A DNA stretch of 47,948 nucleotides from NCBI RefSeq assembly GCF_016464365.1, contig NZ_JADCUC010000011.1, positions 1-47,948 on the forward strand, read 5' to 3'. The DNA comes from Sandaracinobacteroides hominis. Its GTDB lineage: Bacteria > Pseudomonadota > Alphaproteobacteria > Sphingomonadales > Sphingomonadaceae. This document shows positions 33,461-42,466 of this stretch, piece by piece (within the stretch, counting starts at the first letter, position 1; each line of letters opens with the position of its first letter). A model generated the notes under the pieces. It searched no databases. It had not been told where the DNA came from and saw only the letters and a list, made by a program, of their open reading frames with translations. The position numbers and the translations under genes were made by a program.

Positions 33461-35401
33461 ATGAGCAATGCCCTGTACCCCGTTCCAGCCGAGTGGGCCG
33501 CGCGCGCGAAGATCAATGCCGAGCGCTATGCCACGCTGTATCGGGAATCGCTGGAGGCGCCGGAGGATTTCTGGCGGCGCGAGGCGGGCAGGCTGGACTG
33601 GTCGAAGCCCTTTACGGAGGTCTCGAAATCCTCGTTCGACGAAGCCGATTTCGGGATCAGCTGGTTTGCCGATGGGGAGCTGAATGTCGCCGCCAATTGC
33701 ATCGACCGGCATCTGGCGGAACGTGGTGAGCAGACGGCGATCCTGTGGGAGCCGGATTCACCGGGGGAAGGCCGGGCGCTTAGCTATCGCCAGCTGCATG
33801 AGGCCGTGTGCCGGCTGGCGAACGGGCTGCTCTCGCTGGGGGTTCGCAAGGGCGACCGGGTGACCATCTATCTGCCGATGATCCCGGAGGCCGCGATTGC
33901 GATGCTGGCCTGTGCGCGGATCGGGGCGATCCATTCGGTGGTGTTTGGCGGCTTTTCGCCGGACAGCATCGCCGGGCGCATCCAGGATTGCGACAGCCGG
34001 ATTGTGATTACCGCCGACGAGGGCCTGCGCGGCGGCAAGACGGTGCCGCTGAAGGCGAATGTGGACGAGGCGCTGAAGCGCTGCAACGGCGTGGAAAAGG
34101 TGATCGTGGTTGCCCGGACCGGCAACGGCGTGTGGATGGAGGAGGGCCGCGACCTTGCGTATGAAACGCTGGTTGCGGCGCAAAGCCCCGATTGCCCGGC
34201 GCTGCCCATGAACGCCGAGGATCCGTTGTTCATCCTCTATACCTCGGGCTCCACGGGGAAGCCGAAGGGGGTTTTGCATACGTCTGGCGGGTATCTGACC
34301 TGGGTTTCGATGACGCACGACTATGTGTTCGATTATCGGCCCGGGGAGATTTTCTGGTGCGCGGCCGATGTGGGCTGGGTGACCGGGCACAGCTATGTCG
34401 TTTATGGCGCGCTGGCGAACGGGGCGACGACGCTGATGTATGAGGGCGTGCCGAACTTCCCCGATTTCAGCCGCTTCTGGCAGATCATCGACAAGTATCA
34501 GGTGGACATCTTCTACGCTGCGCCGACGGCGTTGCGGGCGCTGATGCGCGAGGGCGACGCGTGGGTTTCAAAGACCTCGCGGGCGTCGCTGAAGCTGCTG
34601 GGGAGCGTGGGCGAGCCGATCAATCCCGAGGCTTGGGACTGGTATCATCGCGTGGTGGGCGAGGGGCGCTGCCCCATCGTAGATACCTGGTGGCAGACGG
34701 AGACCGGCGGGGCGATGATCACGCCTTTGCCGGGCGCGCATGCGCTGAAGCCGGGTTCGGCGAGCTTTCCGATGTTTGGCGTGGAGCCGCAGCTGCTGGA
34801 CAGCGAGGGCGGGCTGCTGACGGGCGCGGCCGAAGGCAATCTGGTGCTGGCGCGGAGCTGGCCGGGGCAGATGCGCACCGTGTGGGGCGATCATGGGCGC
34901 TTTTTCCAGACCTATTTCTCGACCTACAAGGGGAAGTATTTTACCGGCGACGGCTGCCGGCGGGATGCCGACGGCTATTACTGGATCACCGGGCGCGTTG
35001 ACGATGTCATCAATGTGTCGGGGCACCGGATGGGGACGGCGGAGGTGGAATCCGCGCTGGTGGCGCATGGCAAGGTTGCCGAGGCTGCCGTGGTCGGCTT
35101 TCCGCACGACATCAAGGGGCAGGGCATCTATGCCTATGTGACGCTGAACGCGCATGAGGCGCCTTCCGAGGCGCTGCGCCGCGAGCTGGTGGCCTGGGTG
35201 CGCAAGGAAATCGGCCCCATCGCGACGCCGGACGTGATCCAGTTCGCGCCGGGGCTTCCGAAGACGCGGTCGGGGAAGATCATGCGCCGGATCCTGCGCA
35301 AGATCGCCGAGAACGACATCGGAAGTCTGGGCGATACGACGACGCTGGCCGATCCGTCGGTGGTGGCGGACCTGGTGGCGAACCGGGCGGGGGCGCAATA
35401 G
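33461..35401 (+). CDS. acs: Acetyl-CoA synthetase
   Basis: A 646-residue AMP-forming ligase that makes acetyl-CoA from acetate, ATP and CoA. It has the N-terminal ACAS region ([20 protein letters not shown]), the phosphate-binding loop [11 protein letters not shown] near residue 259, [41 protein letters not shown], and the C-terminal [17 protein letters not shown] whose Lys (near 604-605) is the usual acetylation and catalytic site. ATG 33461 follows GGGAGAGACG. Length is normal. The open frame extending back to 31958 is not coding. Two small unknown genes follow. Confidence 0.97.
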   Translation: MSNALYPVPAEWAARAKINAERYATLYRESLEAPEDFWRREAGRLDWSKPFTEVSKSSFDEADFGISWFADGELNVAANCIDRHLAERGEQTAILWEPDSPGEGRALSYRQLHEAVCRLANGLLSLGVRKGDRVTIYLPMIPEAAIAMLACARIGAIHSVVFGGFSPDSIAGRIQDCDSRIVITADEGLRGGKTVPLKANVDEALKRCNGVEKVIVVARTGNGVWMEEGRDLAYETLVAAQSPDCPALPMNAEDPLFILYTSGSTGKPKGVLHTSGGYLTWVSMTHDYVFDYRPGEIFWCAADVGWVTGHSYVVYGALANGATTLMYEGVPNFPDFSRFWQIIDKYQVDIFYAAPTALRALMREGDAWVSKTSRASLKLLGSVGEPINPEAWDWYHRVVGEGRCPIVDTWWQTETGGAMITPLPGAHALKPGSASFPMFGVEPQLLDSEGGLLTGAAEGNLVLARSWPGQMRTVWGDHGRFFQTYFSTYKGKYFTGDGCRRDADGYYWITGRVDDVINVSGHRMGTAEVESALVAHGKVAEAAVVGFPHDIKGQGIYAYVTLNAHEAPSEALRRELVAWVRKEIGPIATPDVIQFAPGLPKTRSGKIMRRILRKIAENDIGSLGDTTTLADPSVVADLVANRAGAQ

Positions 35402-35558
35402 GGCGCCACCCGCGCTGCAATCGGCAGGTCCGCGTAATGCAGGGCCTTATAAAGCGGGCGCATCGTCCCCATATGGAGGGGATCGCGCGAGACGGTTCCG
35501 TAGGCAGGCGCGACAGAGAGACCATGCTTGTGCTCCCGCTTACAGACAGGAGCAGAAT

Positions 35559-35780
35559 TTGGATCTCAACCAGCTGTATTTCGATCACCAGCTCCTGCTG
35601 ATGCAGGCGCGCGGAGCCGCATCCGAGGACACACGCCTGCGGCTTGGCTACAATGCCTCGGTCGTCGCGGGATCCATCGAACGCCTGAACAGCGTATCCG
35701 GTGCGCCGCGGCTTCGTCACTGGAAGGGTGGCAGTTCCGGACGGTCCGGGCAGCTGCAACTGAAACCTTCAGCCAAGTAA
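35559..35780 (+). CDS. Small conserved hypothetical protein
   Basis: A 73-residue frame starting with TTG at 35559 (reads DLNQLYFDHQLLLMQARGAA after the start), with AGGAG placed nine to ten bases upstream, which supports the TTG. The protein is mildly amphipathic with a basic, serine-rich tail (KGGSSGRSGQ). I associate short proteins with a DLNxLYxxHQ start with sphingomonad genomes; no function is known to me. The next small gene begins ten bases later and the two are probably one transcript. Confidence 0.65.
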   Translation: MDLNQLYFDHQLLLMQARGAASEDTRLRLGYNASVVAGSIERLNSVSGAPRLRHWKGGSSGRSGQLQLKPSAK

Positions 35781-35790
35781 GGATCGCGCC

Positions 35791-36039
35791 ATGGCACAGA
35801 CATCGACATTCTGCCGCGCACAGCAGGCCGATCATTTGAAGCGCGCTGCAAACGCCAGCCTGGAGAATGTGCGGGCGATCGCCACCACGGCTGCCGCCGC
35901 CTGGGGGCATGAAGCCGAACTGGCGCTGGTGCGCGAAGCGAAACGCGATCGTGAAAGCCTGCCGGCGGCCGCATCCGCCGAAGAGGAAGGCGACGACCTG
36001 ACCTTCAGCGAGAACCCGGACCGGGGCCTCGCGTCCTGA
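35791..36039 (+). CDS. Small conserved hypothetical protein, helical
   Basis: An 82-residue protein, MAQTSTFCRAQQADHLKRAA followed by NASLENVRAIATTAAAAWGH and an acidic C-terminus (EEEGDDLTFSEN). The LENVRxxA pattern recurs in short sphingomonad proteins of unknown role. It is predicted to be mostly helical and has no signal or membrane segment. It lies in tandem behind the TTG-started gene. Confidence 0.65.
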   Translation: MAQTSTFCRAQQADHLKRAANASLENVRAIATTAAAAWGHEAELALVREAKRDRESLPAAASAEEEGDDLTFSENPDRGLAS

Positions 36040-36063
36040 TCTTGCGGCAATAGCCTCGGCGGC

Positions 36064-37179
36064 TCAGCCGATCGAGGGATCTATCAGATATTTCTCGCCG
36101 GTCGCCTTGCGCTCGTAGGCGCGCAGGACATCCGGCTGCAGCGCTTCGGCCAGCCCGATCACCTTGGTGTAGTTGCTGACGAAGGTGGTCTTGATTTCGT
36201 CCAGCACGCGCTGGCGCATGCGGCCGGAAATCTCCGGGCCGGCCTTCTTCATGAACGGGAACAGCAGCCAGCCCGACACGCTCCAGTCGAAGCCGAAGGC
36301 GAGGCGGTTGAGGACGGTGGGGGAGAGATCGAGCGCGCCGTAGATGTAGAGCTGCTTGAACTCTTCCGAGCCGTAGCGGCTGAACGCAGTCATGCGGCTG
36401 ACGGCGGCGCGCTCCATCGCCTGCACGATGTCGCTGCCCAGCGTGCCGCCGCCGATGGCGTCGAAGGCGATGGTGGCGCCGGTTTCCTTGACCGCCTTCA
36501 GCAGTGCGCCCCGGAAATCGCCGTCGGTGCTGTTGAGGACATGGGTGGCGCCGATGCCGCGCAGGATATCCGCCTGCGCCTGTGACCGGACGATGTTCAC
36601 CAGCGGCACGCCGTCGGCGAGGCAGATCTTCTGCAGCATCTGCCCGAGGTTGGAGGCAGCTGCCGTGTGGATGATGGCCTTGTGGCCTTCCAGCTTTGCC
36701 GTTTCCACGAAGCCGAGCGCGGTCAATGGATTGACGAACAGCGAGGCGCCTTCTGCCGAGGTCACGCCATCGGGCAGGGGTACGACCTCGCGCGCCTTTA
36801 TCTTGCGATAGTCGGCATACATGCCGCCGCCGACCATGGCGACGCGCTTGCCCTGCAGCGCGCGGACGCCGGCGCCGGCTGCCACCACGACCCCGGCGCC
36901 TTCGTTGCCGACGGGCATGGATTGGCCGAGCCGCCCCTGCACGCTGGGAAGGCGGGCGGGCGGAATGGTGAAGCGGAGGCCGCCGGAAGTGGTTTCAACG
37001 GAGGCGATGTCGGCGGGCCCGACCAGCAGCCCCAGGTCGCTGGGGTTGATGGGGGCGGCTTCCACCCGGACGATCACCTCGTCGTCGGCCGGGTCTCCCA
37101 GCGCGACCGTTTCCAGCAGGATGGAGAGGCTGCCGTCCTCTCCTACCAGCGACCGTAGTTCGCGGCCTTCGAATGCCAT
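36064..37179 (-). CDS. Zinc-independent MDR oxidoreductase (alcohol dehydrogenase/quinone reductase-like)
   Basis: A 371-residue medium-chain dehydrogenase/reductase. The GroES-like domain contains EAAPINPSDLGLLVGPADIA and MPVGNEGAGVVVAAGAGV; the cofactor domain contains AIIHTAAASNLGQML instead of the more usual AAGGVG and FDAIGGGTLGSDI. It lacks the zinc-binding cysteines. It differs clearly from the quinone oxidoreductase at 2020. ATG 37179 follows GGGGAGACGG. Substrate unknown. The glutathione transferase gene lies 68 bases upstream on the same strand, so both could respond to electrophile stress; that link is inference. Confidence 0.85.
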   Translation of the reverse strand: MAFEGRELRSLVGEDGSLSILLETVALGDPADDEVIVRVEAAPINPSDLGLLVGPADIASVETTSGGLRFTIPPARLPSVQGRLGQSMPVGNEGAGVVVAAGAGVRALQGKRVAMVGGGMYADYRKIKAREVVPLPDGVTSAEGASLFVNPLTALGFVETAKLEGHKAIIHTAAASNLGQMLQKICLADGVPLVNIVRSQAQADILRGIGATHVLNSTDGDFRGALLKAVKETGATIAFDAIGGGTLGSDIVQAMERAAVSRMTAFSRYGSEEFKQLYIYGALDLSPTVLNRLAFGFDWSVSGWLLFPFMKKAGPEISGRMRQRVLDEIKTTFVSNYTKVIGLAEALQPDVLRAYERKATGEKYLIDPSIG

Positions 37180-37247
37180 TTTCCGTCTCCCCAAGATGCA
37201 AACCGTCGTTGCCGTCATCCTTGCACCCTGGGGGAGGTGAGGGAAAG

Positions 37248-37943
37248 CTATCGCTTCACGGTGCTGGCGCCCTGCTGGAACAGCATCTTCTTCTGCTCTT
37301 CCGTCATGTCCGCATTCTGCACGTCGGGCCGGTCGGCGATGGCATAGGCGCGCGCCGTTGCCGCGCGTTCGTTGATGGTGTCCACCCAGCGCTGCAGGTT
37401 GGGGAGCGGCACCTCGGAACCGGCGATCTGCGCGCCCAGCTTTGCCCAGGGGAAGCTGGCCATGTCGGCGATGCTGTAGGCGCCGCCGGCCAGGAACGGC
37501 CGGTCTGCCAGCCGCTTGTCCATCACGTTGAGCAGGCGCAGCGTCTCGTTGGTGTAGCGCTCGATGGCATAGGGGACCTGTTCCGGTGCGTAGTTCCGGA
37601 AATGGCCGGCCTGCCCCATCATCGGCCCCAGCCCCGCCATCTGCCAGAACAGCCACTGCAGCACTTCGGCGCGGCCGCCCATATGGCTGAGCGAGGGGAT
37701 GAACATGTCGTGCTTGTCGGCGAGATAGAGGAGGATCGCGCCGGATTCGAACAGGCTGATGCCGGTGTCGGTATCGACCAGCGCCGGCATGCGGTTGTTG
37801 GGCGAGATTTTCAGGAAATCCGGCTGGAACTGCGCGCCTTCGCGGATGTTCACGGGCACGATCTCGTAGGGGAGGCCCGATTCCTCGAGGAAGAGCGTAA
37901 CCTTGTGGCCGTTCGGGGTGGGCCAATAGTGCAGCTGATACAT
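37248..37943 (-). CDS. Glutathione S-transferase, YfcG/Ure2-like
   Basis: A 231-residue GST. The thioredoxin-like N-terminal domain reads YWPTPNGHKVTLFLEESGLP, followed by KISPNNRMPALVD and LFESGAILLYLAD, the glutathione-binding block with the conserved Glu-Ser. The all-helical C-terminal domain contains QWLFWQMAGLGPMMGQ and FLAGGAYSIADMA (N-capping box). The Thr-x-Asn near residues 9-11 is typical of the nu-class/YfcG group, which reduces disulfide bonds or hydroperoxides. AAGGAA lies six bases before the ATG. Confidence 0.92.
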   Translation of the reverse strand: MYQLHYWPTPNGHKVTLFLEESGLPYEIVPVNIREGAQFQPDFLKISPNNRMPALVDTDTGISLFESGAILLYLADKHDMFIPSLSHMGGRAEVLQWLFWQMAGLGPMMGQAGHFRNYAPEQVPYAIERYTNETLRLLNVMDKRLADRPFLAGGAYSIADMASFPWAKLGAQIAGSEVPLPNLQRWVDTINERAATARAYAIADRPDVQNADMTEEQKKMLFQQGASTVKR

Positions 37944-37995
37944 GCGATTCCTTTCGGGGGGTGCAATTCCAACCGGCCCGTCCTAGCAAGGAAGG

Positions 37996-39321
37996 GTGAC
38001 GGCGACACCATCCCTTCCACGCAACCATTTTGCACTGGTCTTTGTTGCATTGCTGGTAACCGCGGCCGGCAATACCGCGCTGCAATCGGTGCTTCCGGTG
38101 ATCGGCCGGGAGATCCGGATCCCGGACATGGCGATTGCGGTGATCTTCTCGCTGTCGGCGCTGTTCTGGACCTTCAGCGCGCCTTACTGGGCGCGCCGTT
38201 CCGACATAGAGGGCAGGCGGCGGCTGATGCAGGTGGGGGTGATCGGCTTCGGCATCTCCATGCTGCTGTGCGCCATCGTCATCCTTTCGGGCATCCACGG
38301 GCTGATACCGCCGCTTGTCACCTTCGCGCTCTTCACCGTGGCGCGCAGTCTGTTCGGCGTGTTCGGGGCGGCCGCCAACCCCGCGGCGCAGGCCTATGTG
38401 GCCGGGCGCACCAGCAAGGCGGAGCGCACCTCGGCGCTTGCCATCCTCGCATCTGCCTTTGGAATGGGCACCATCCTTGGCCCGGCAATCGCGCCGATCT
38501 TCATCCTGCCCATTGTCGAGCTTTCGGGGCCGATGTTCGCCTTTGCCGGCATCGCGCTGTTCGTGGTGATCGCGCTGCAGATGGGCCTGCCCGACGATAC
38601 GCCGGGGCGTGGCGAAGCGCTGCAGCCGGGGCGGGGCGCTGCCTCCACCATGCCCACCATCGGCGGCATGTCGACGGGGGCGAGCGCCATGGCGGCGGAG
38701 GAAACCACCGCCACGGGTGTGCGCGGGCGGATGCGGATCACCGATCGGCGCATCAAGCCCTTCATGATCTTCGGCTTTTGCGCCGGATCGCTGCAGGCGG
38801 CGACGGGGCAGGCAATCGGATTTTTCATCATCGATCGCATGGCAGGCGAGTTGAGCGTGCATCCCACGCAGCTCATCTCCATCGCCTTCATGGCGGGGGC
38901 CGGGGCGACGCTGCTGGCGCAATGGGGCATCATCCGCCTTCTTGACCTTTCCCCGTCGCAGCTGATGCGCTGGGGCACGCTGATCGCTGCGGTGGGGGTG
39001 GCGGGGATCGCCTTTGCTCCGAATTTCCACGCGCTGATCCTGGCGTTTGCGGTGGCTTCGGCCGGCTTCGGCTTTGCCCGGCCGGGGTTCACCGCCGGCT
39101 CGTCGCTGGCGGTTTCGCGGGCCGAGCAGGGCGGGGTGGCAGGCGCGGTGACGGCGACCAACGGCGCCTGCTTCATTCTGGCGCCTGCCATCGGCATCGG
39201 GCTCTATGAGCTGAAGCCGGAACTGCCCTATTGGCTGAGCGCGATCGGGCTGTTGGCTCTGGCCGTCTATGCCTGGCGCAATCCAGGCCTCCGGAAGAGC
39301 GAGGTGGACGTGGCTTCCTAG
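37996..39321 (+). CDS. MFS transporter (TCR/Tet-like drug exporter)
   Basis: A 441-residue, 12-segment transporter. It starts at GTG 37996 with AAGGAAGG just ahead. Signature parts are FWTFSAPYWARRSDIEGRRR in loop 2-3, RSLFGVFGAAANPAAQAYVA, and SAFGMGTILGPAIAP (motif C, typical of drug:H+ antiporters) in segment 5. The cytoplasmic loop between segments 6 and 7 is long, low-complexity and rich in Gly, Met and Ser. It is divergent from the GST gene with only 52 bases between them, so the two may share a regulatory region. Substrate unknown. Confidence 0.88.
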   Translation: MTATPSLPRNHFALVFVALLVTAAGNTALQSVLPVIGREIRIPDMAIAVIFSLSALFWTFSAPYWARRSDIEGRRRLMQVGVIGFGISMLLCAIVILSGIHGLIPPLVTFALFTVARSLFGVFGAAANPAAQAYVAGRTSKAERTSALAILASAFGMGTILGPAIAPIFILPIVELSGPMFAFAGIALFVVIALQMGLPDDTPGRGEALQPGRGAASTMPTIGGMSTGASAMAAEETTATGVRGRMRITDRRIKPFMIFGFCAGSLQAATGQAIGFFIIDRMAGELSVHPTQLISIAFMAGAGATLLAQWGIIRLLDLSPSQLMRWGTLIAAVGVAGIAFAPNFHALILAFAVASAGFGFARPGFTAGSSLAVSRAEQGGVAGAVTATNGACFILAPAIGIGLYELKPELPYWLSAIGLLALAVYAWRNPGLRKSEVDVAS

Positions 39322-40529
39322 GAACGCCGGCGGAAGCCTGACTGCGCCATCCGCATCAGCAACAGTGCCGCCAGTTCGGCGCGTTCCTTCAGGCTTTCCA
39401 CCAGCAGATATTCGTCTGCGGAATGGATGGCGCCGCCGCGCGCGCCCAGCGTGTCCACCACGGCAAGGCCCGTCGCTGCCAGATTATTGCCATCGCAGAC
39501 GCCGCCGGCGTCGCGCCAGCCTATGCCCAGCCCGAGGTCGGCGCCGGTCGCCTTCACCAGCTCGAACAGGCGCAGCTGGTTGGCGTCCAGCGGCTTTGGC
39601 GGGCGGCCGAAGCTGCCGTGGCGGTGGATGGACACCTCGCGCCCGGCGGACACGGCTGCCACCGCTGCATCGAGCGACGCCAGCGCCCGCGCCTCGGCCT
39701 CTGGTGTCGAGGGGCGCATGTTCACGCGCAACACTGCTGAATCCGGGACGACATTGTTTGGACCGCCGCCTTCGATTCTGGCGACGTTGACCTTGAGGTC
39801 GGGTGCGACCAGTGCAGCGAGCCGAAGCCCCAGATCGGCGGCGGCGAGCACGGCGTTGCGGCCCTTTTCGGGCTCGCGGCCGGCATGGGCGGCGCGGCCC
39901 GCCACATGCAGCGCGAAATTGCCGCTTCCGGGGCGGGCGCCGGCCAGCGTGCCGTCGGGCAGGCTCGGCTCGAACGTGAGGCCGGCGTCGACCCGCCGGG
40001 CGCATTCCATCAGCAGCGGCGCGGAGCCGGGGGAGGAGACTTCCTCGTCGGAGTTCAGCACCACCTCATAGCCGAGGTCGGCCGCCCAGGGGCTCGCTTC
40101 CAGCGCCTTCAGCGCCGCCAGCAGGATGGCGATGCCGCCCTTCATGTCGGCAGCGCCCGGCGCGTTGAGCACGCCGGGTTCGCGCCAGTGGAGCGACTGG
40201 AACGGGTGATCGGCGGGGAAAACCGTATCGTAGTGGCCGGTCAGCAGCACGCGCGTCGGCGCTTGCGGCCGGACGACCAGATGCAGGTTGCGGCCGTGCT
40301 GGAGCGGCACGACCTCGCCGTCGGCGCGCATCTGGCTTGCCTCGGCTGGTTCCAGCGCCTGCACGTCGCCGAGCGCTGCGAAGGCTTCTGCCAGCAGGGT
40401 CGCGGTCGCCTCCAGTCCGGCGAGGTTACGGCTGCCGGAGTTCACCGCGCACCAGCTCTCGACCTGTGCCAGCATTGCCGCCGGGTCTATGGTGCCGAGC
40501 GCTGCCTGTTCGGCGGGTTGCAGGCTCAT
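39318..40529 (-). CDS. M20-family metallopeptidase (carboxypeptidase G2-like)
   Basis: A 403-residue zinc hydrolase of the M20 family. Visible metal-site residues are His99 in LLTGHYDTVFP, Asp128 in GAADMKGG, and Glu162/Glu163 in NSDEEVSSPGS. A dimerisation domain follows (LHVAGRAAHAGREPEKGRNA), and the last His ligand is in GAIHSADEYL. It resembles glutamate carboxypeptidase and hippurate-type hydrolases that remove a C-terminal amino acid or cut an amide. No signal is seen. Its start overlaps the stop of the acetolactate-synthase-like gene (ATGA), so the two are translationally coupled. It converges on the MFS gene, overlapping it by four bases. Confidence 0.9.
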   Translation of the reverse strand: MSLQPAEQAALGTIDPAAMLAQVESWCAVNSGSRNLAGLEATATLLAEAFAALGDVQALEPAEASQMRADGEVVPLQHGRNLHLVVRPQAPTRVLLTGHYDTVFPADHPFQSLHWREPGVLNAPGAADMKGGIAILLAALKALEASPWAADLGYEVVLNSDEEVSSPGSAPLLMECARRVDAGLTFEPSLPDGTLAGARPGSGNFALHVAGRAAHAGREPEKGRNAVLAAADLGLRLAALVAPDLKVNVARIEGGGPNNVVPDSAVLRVNMRPSTPEAEARALASLDAAVAAVSAGREVSIHRHGSFGRPPKPLDANQLRLFELVKATGADLGLGIGWRDAGGVCDGNNLAATGLAVVDTLGARGGAIHSADEYLLVESLKERAELAALLLMRMAQSGFRRRS

Positions 40530-42148
40530 GCGCCGGGTTCCAGCCGCCGGCCTGGCGAGATCTCCTGCGGATCGACCAGCACATGGATCAGCGCGGCGCG
40601 GCCCCGGCAACGCCTTAGCGCGGGGGCGAAATCCGCCGTTTCGCGCACCGTCTCGCCGTGCAGGCCGAAGCTGCGGGCGAAGGCGGCGAAATCCGGATTG
40701 GTGAGGCGCGTGGCGCTGGGGCGGCCCGGGAAATCGCGCGCCTGGTGCATGCGGATGGTGCCATATTGCGCATTGTCCATCACCACGAACAGGGTGGTTG
40801 CGCCTTCGTGCGCCACGGTTGCCAGCTCTTGCCCGGACATCAGGAAATCGCCGTCTCCGGCGACCACTACCACCTGCCGATCCGGGTGCAGGATGGAGGC
40901 GGCGATGCCTGCGGGCACGCCATAGCCCATGGCGCCCGATGTCGGTGCGAGCTGGGTGTGGGCGTGGCGGTGCAGGTGGAAACGGTGCAGCCAGGCGGCG
41001 AAATTGCCGGCGCCGTTGCAGAAGATGGTATCCGCCGGGAGAGTGGAGAGGGCGCCGATGACGGCTGCGGGGTTTACGCCCTGTTGGACTGCGGTGGGCT
41101 GTGCCCAGTTGCGGTGCAGGGCGGCGCATTGCGCCACCCACTCGGAGCGTTCCTGCGCCGGTAACTCGGCGAGTGCCTGCAGTGTCGGTCCGGCCGCTGC
41201 ATGCACGGCGAGGCGCGGCTGCCAGCAGCGGCCCAGCGCGCCGGCGTCGCCGCATATGTGGACCAGCGTTTGCGAGGCGAATTGCTGGTCGAACAGGCCA
41301 TAGCCCTGTGTTGCATTCTCGGTGAGGCGGGCGCCGACGACGAGCAGAAGGTCGGAGGACTTCACCGCCGCCAGCAGCGCCGGATTGGCGCCGAGGCCCA
41401 GCTCGCCGGCATAATGTGGGTGCGTGTTGTCGAAGCGGTCCTTGCGGCGCCAGCTGGTCACTACCGGAACACCCAGCCGCACGGCGATTTCTTCGGCCAG
41501 CGCCTTGTCCGTGGCGGTCCACAGCGGCCCGCCGAGCATCAGCATGGGCCGCTTGGCGGACGCGAGCAGGTGGGCGATTGTCTCCATGGCGTCAGGGGAA
41601 GGTGCGGGTGCGGATACCGGCGCCGGGGGAACGGCGCGGCTTTCGGAAGGAAGCCCCAGCTTGTCGTCGGGGAGCACCACCACGACCGGGCCGGGCCGGC
41701 CGGAGATTGCCGTTGCCAGTGCTGCCGCCATCTGTTCGCCGACGCGATCCGGCTCGCGCAGCACCACCACCTGCTTGGCGATGCTGCCGAAGAATTGCGC
41801 GTAGTCGACCTCCTGAAAGGCTTCGCGGCCGAGCATGTCGTCGCCGACCTGCCCTACCAGCAGCAGCATCGGCGTCGAATCCTGCTGCGCGGTATGCAGC
41901 CCGATCGAGGCCTGCGTGGCGCCGGGGCCGCGCGTGACCATGGCGATGCCGGGCCTGCCGCTGAGCTTTGCCGCCGCCTCGGCCATGTTGGCCGCCGCTG
42001 CTTCATGCCGGCAGGTGACGAGGCGCACGTCGACATCGCGCATGGCATCGAGCAGCGCGAGGTAGGATTCGCCCGGAACGGCGAAGGCGTGGGTGATACC
42101 GGCGGCGGAGAGACTTTGGGCGATGACGGTGGCAACGGTTTTCGACAT
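40526..42148 (-). CDS. Acetolactate-synthase-like thiamine-diphosphate enzyme
   Basis: A 540-residue enzyme of the acetohydroxyacid synthase/oxalyl-CoA decarboxylase/benzoylformate decarboxylase superfamily. The N-terminal domain has HAFAVPGESYLALLDAM with the catalytic Glu, and RHEAAAANMAEAAAKLSGRP; the C-terminal domain has VVVAGDGDFLMSGQELATVA with the GDG and the metal-binding region. It lacks a nearby regulatory subunit, so it is probably not the biosynthetic IlvB; it might act as a decarboxylase or carboligase. ATG 42148 matches the family N-terminus. Coupling to the M20 peptidase suggests the two act on related compounds. Confidence 0.87.
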   Translation of the reverse strand: MSKTVATVIAQSLSAAGITHAFAVPGESYLALLDAMRDVDVRLVTCRHEAAAANMAEAAAKLSGRPGIAMVTRGPGATQASIGLHTAQQDSTPMLLLVGQVGDDMLGREAFQEVDYAQFFGSIAKQVVVLREPDRVGEQMAAALATAISGRPGPVVVVLPDDKLGLPSESRAVPPAPVSAPAPSPDAMETIAHLLASAKRPMLMLGGPLWTATDKALAEEIAVRLGVPVVTSWRRKDRFDNTHPHYAGELGLGANPALLAAVKSSDLLLVVGARLTENATQGYGLFDQQFASQTLVHICGDAGALGRCWQPRLAVHAAAGPTLQALAELPAQERSEWVAQCAALHRNWAQPTAVQQGVNPAAVIGALSTLPADTIFCNGAGNFAAWLHRFHLHRHAHTQLAPTSGAMGYGVPAGIAASILHPDRQVVVVAGDGDFLMSGQELATVAHEGATTLFVVMDNAQYGTIRMHQARDFPGRPSATRLTNPDFAAFARSFGLHGETVRETADFAPALRRCRGRAALIHVLVDPQEISPGRRLEPGA

Positions 42149-42234
42149 GCCGTCGAAAGAGCGCGTCGACCCCGCTCTTGTCAACAATGCCCCCCGCCTG
42201 CTAGGGCCGCGCCTCCCGCAAAGGGAGCCGCGAC

Positions 42235-42325
42235 GGAGCGGTGGCCGAGTGGTCGAAGGCGCACGCCTGGAAAGTGTGTATAGGTCAAAAGCCTATCGTG
42301 GGTTCGAATCCCACCCGCTCCGCCA
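42235..42325 (+). tRNA. tRNA-Ser (anticodon GGA)
   Basis: A 91-base class II tRNA. The acceptor stem pairs GGAGCGG with CCGCTCC, the D arm reads TGGCCGAGTGG, the anticodon loop is CTGGAAA with anticodon GGA, there is a long variable arm (TATAGGTCAAAAGCCTAT) and the T arm is GTGGGTTCGAATCCCAC. The discriminator is G and CCA is encoded. An integrase gene starts 142 bases downstream in the same direction, so the 3' end is the likely attachment site. No second copy of the tRNA 3' end is present in the window. Confidence 0.97.
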
Positions 42326-42380
42326 AAACGGCCTTTCTTGGCTTATCTCGACATCTCACAAATTGGAATTTCTCTAAGAA

Positions 42381-42399
42381 ACGCAAAGAGTTTTTGCGT
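42381..42399 (+). promoter_or_regulatory. Small hairpin upstream of the integrase gene
   Basis: ACGCAAA and TTTGCGT form a 7-bp stem with a 5-base loop, in the AT-richer space between tRNA-Ser and the integrase. Two copies of GTGGGACA at 42440 and 42460 lie just before the start codon. These could be arm-type integrase or excisionase sites; this is a guess from position. Confidence 0.3.
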
Positions 42400-42466
42400 C
42401 GGTTCGCTTCTTGGCATATCCTGACTTCTCTGCCTGCATGTGGGACAGAATGAGGGAACGTGGGAC

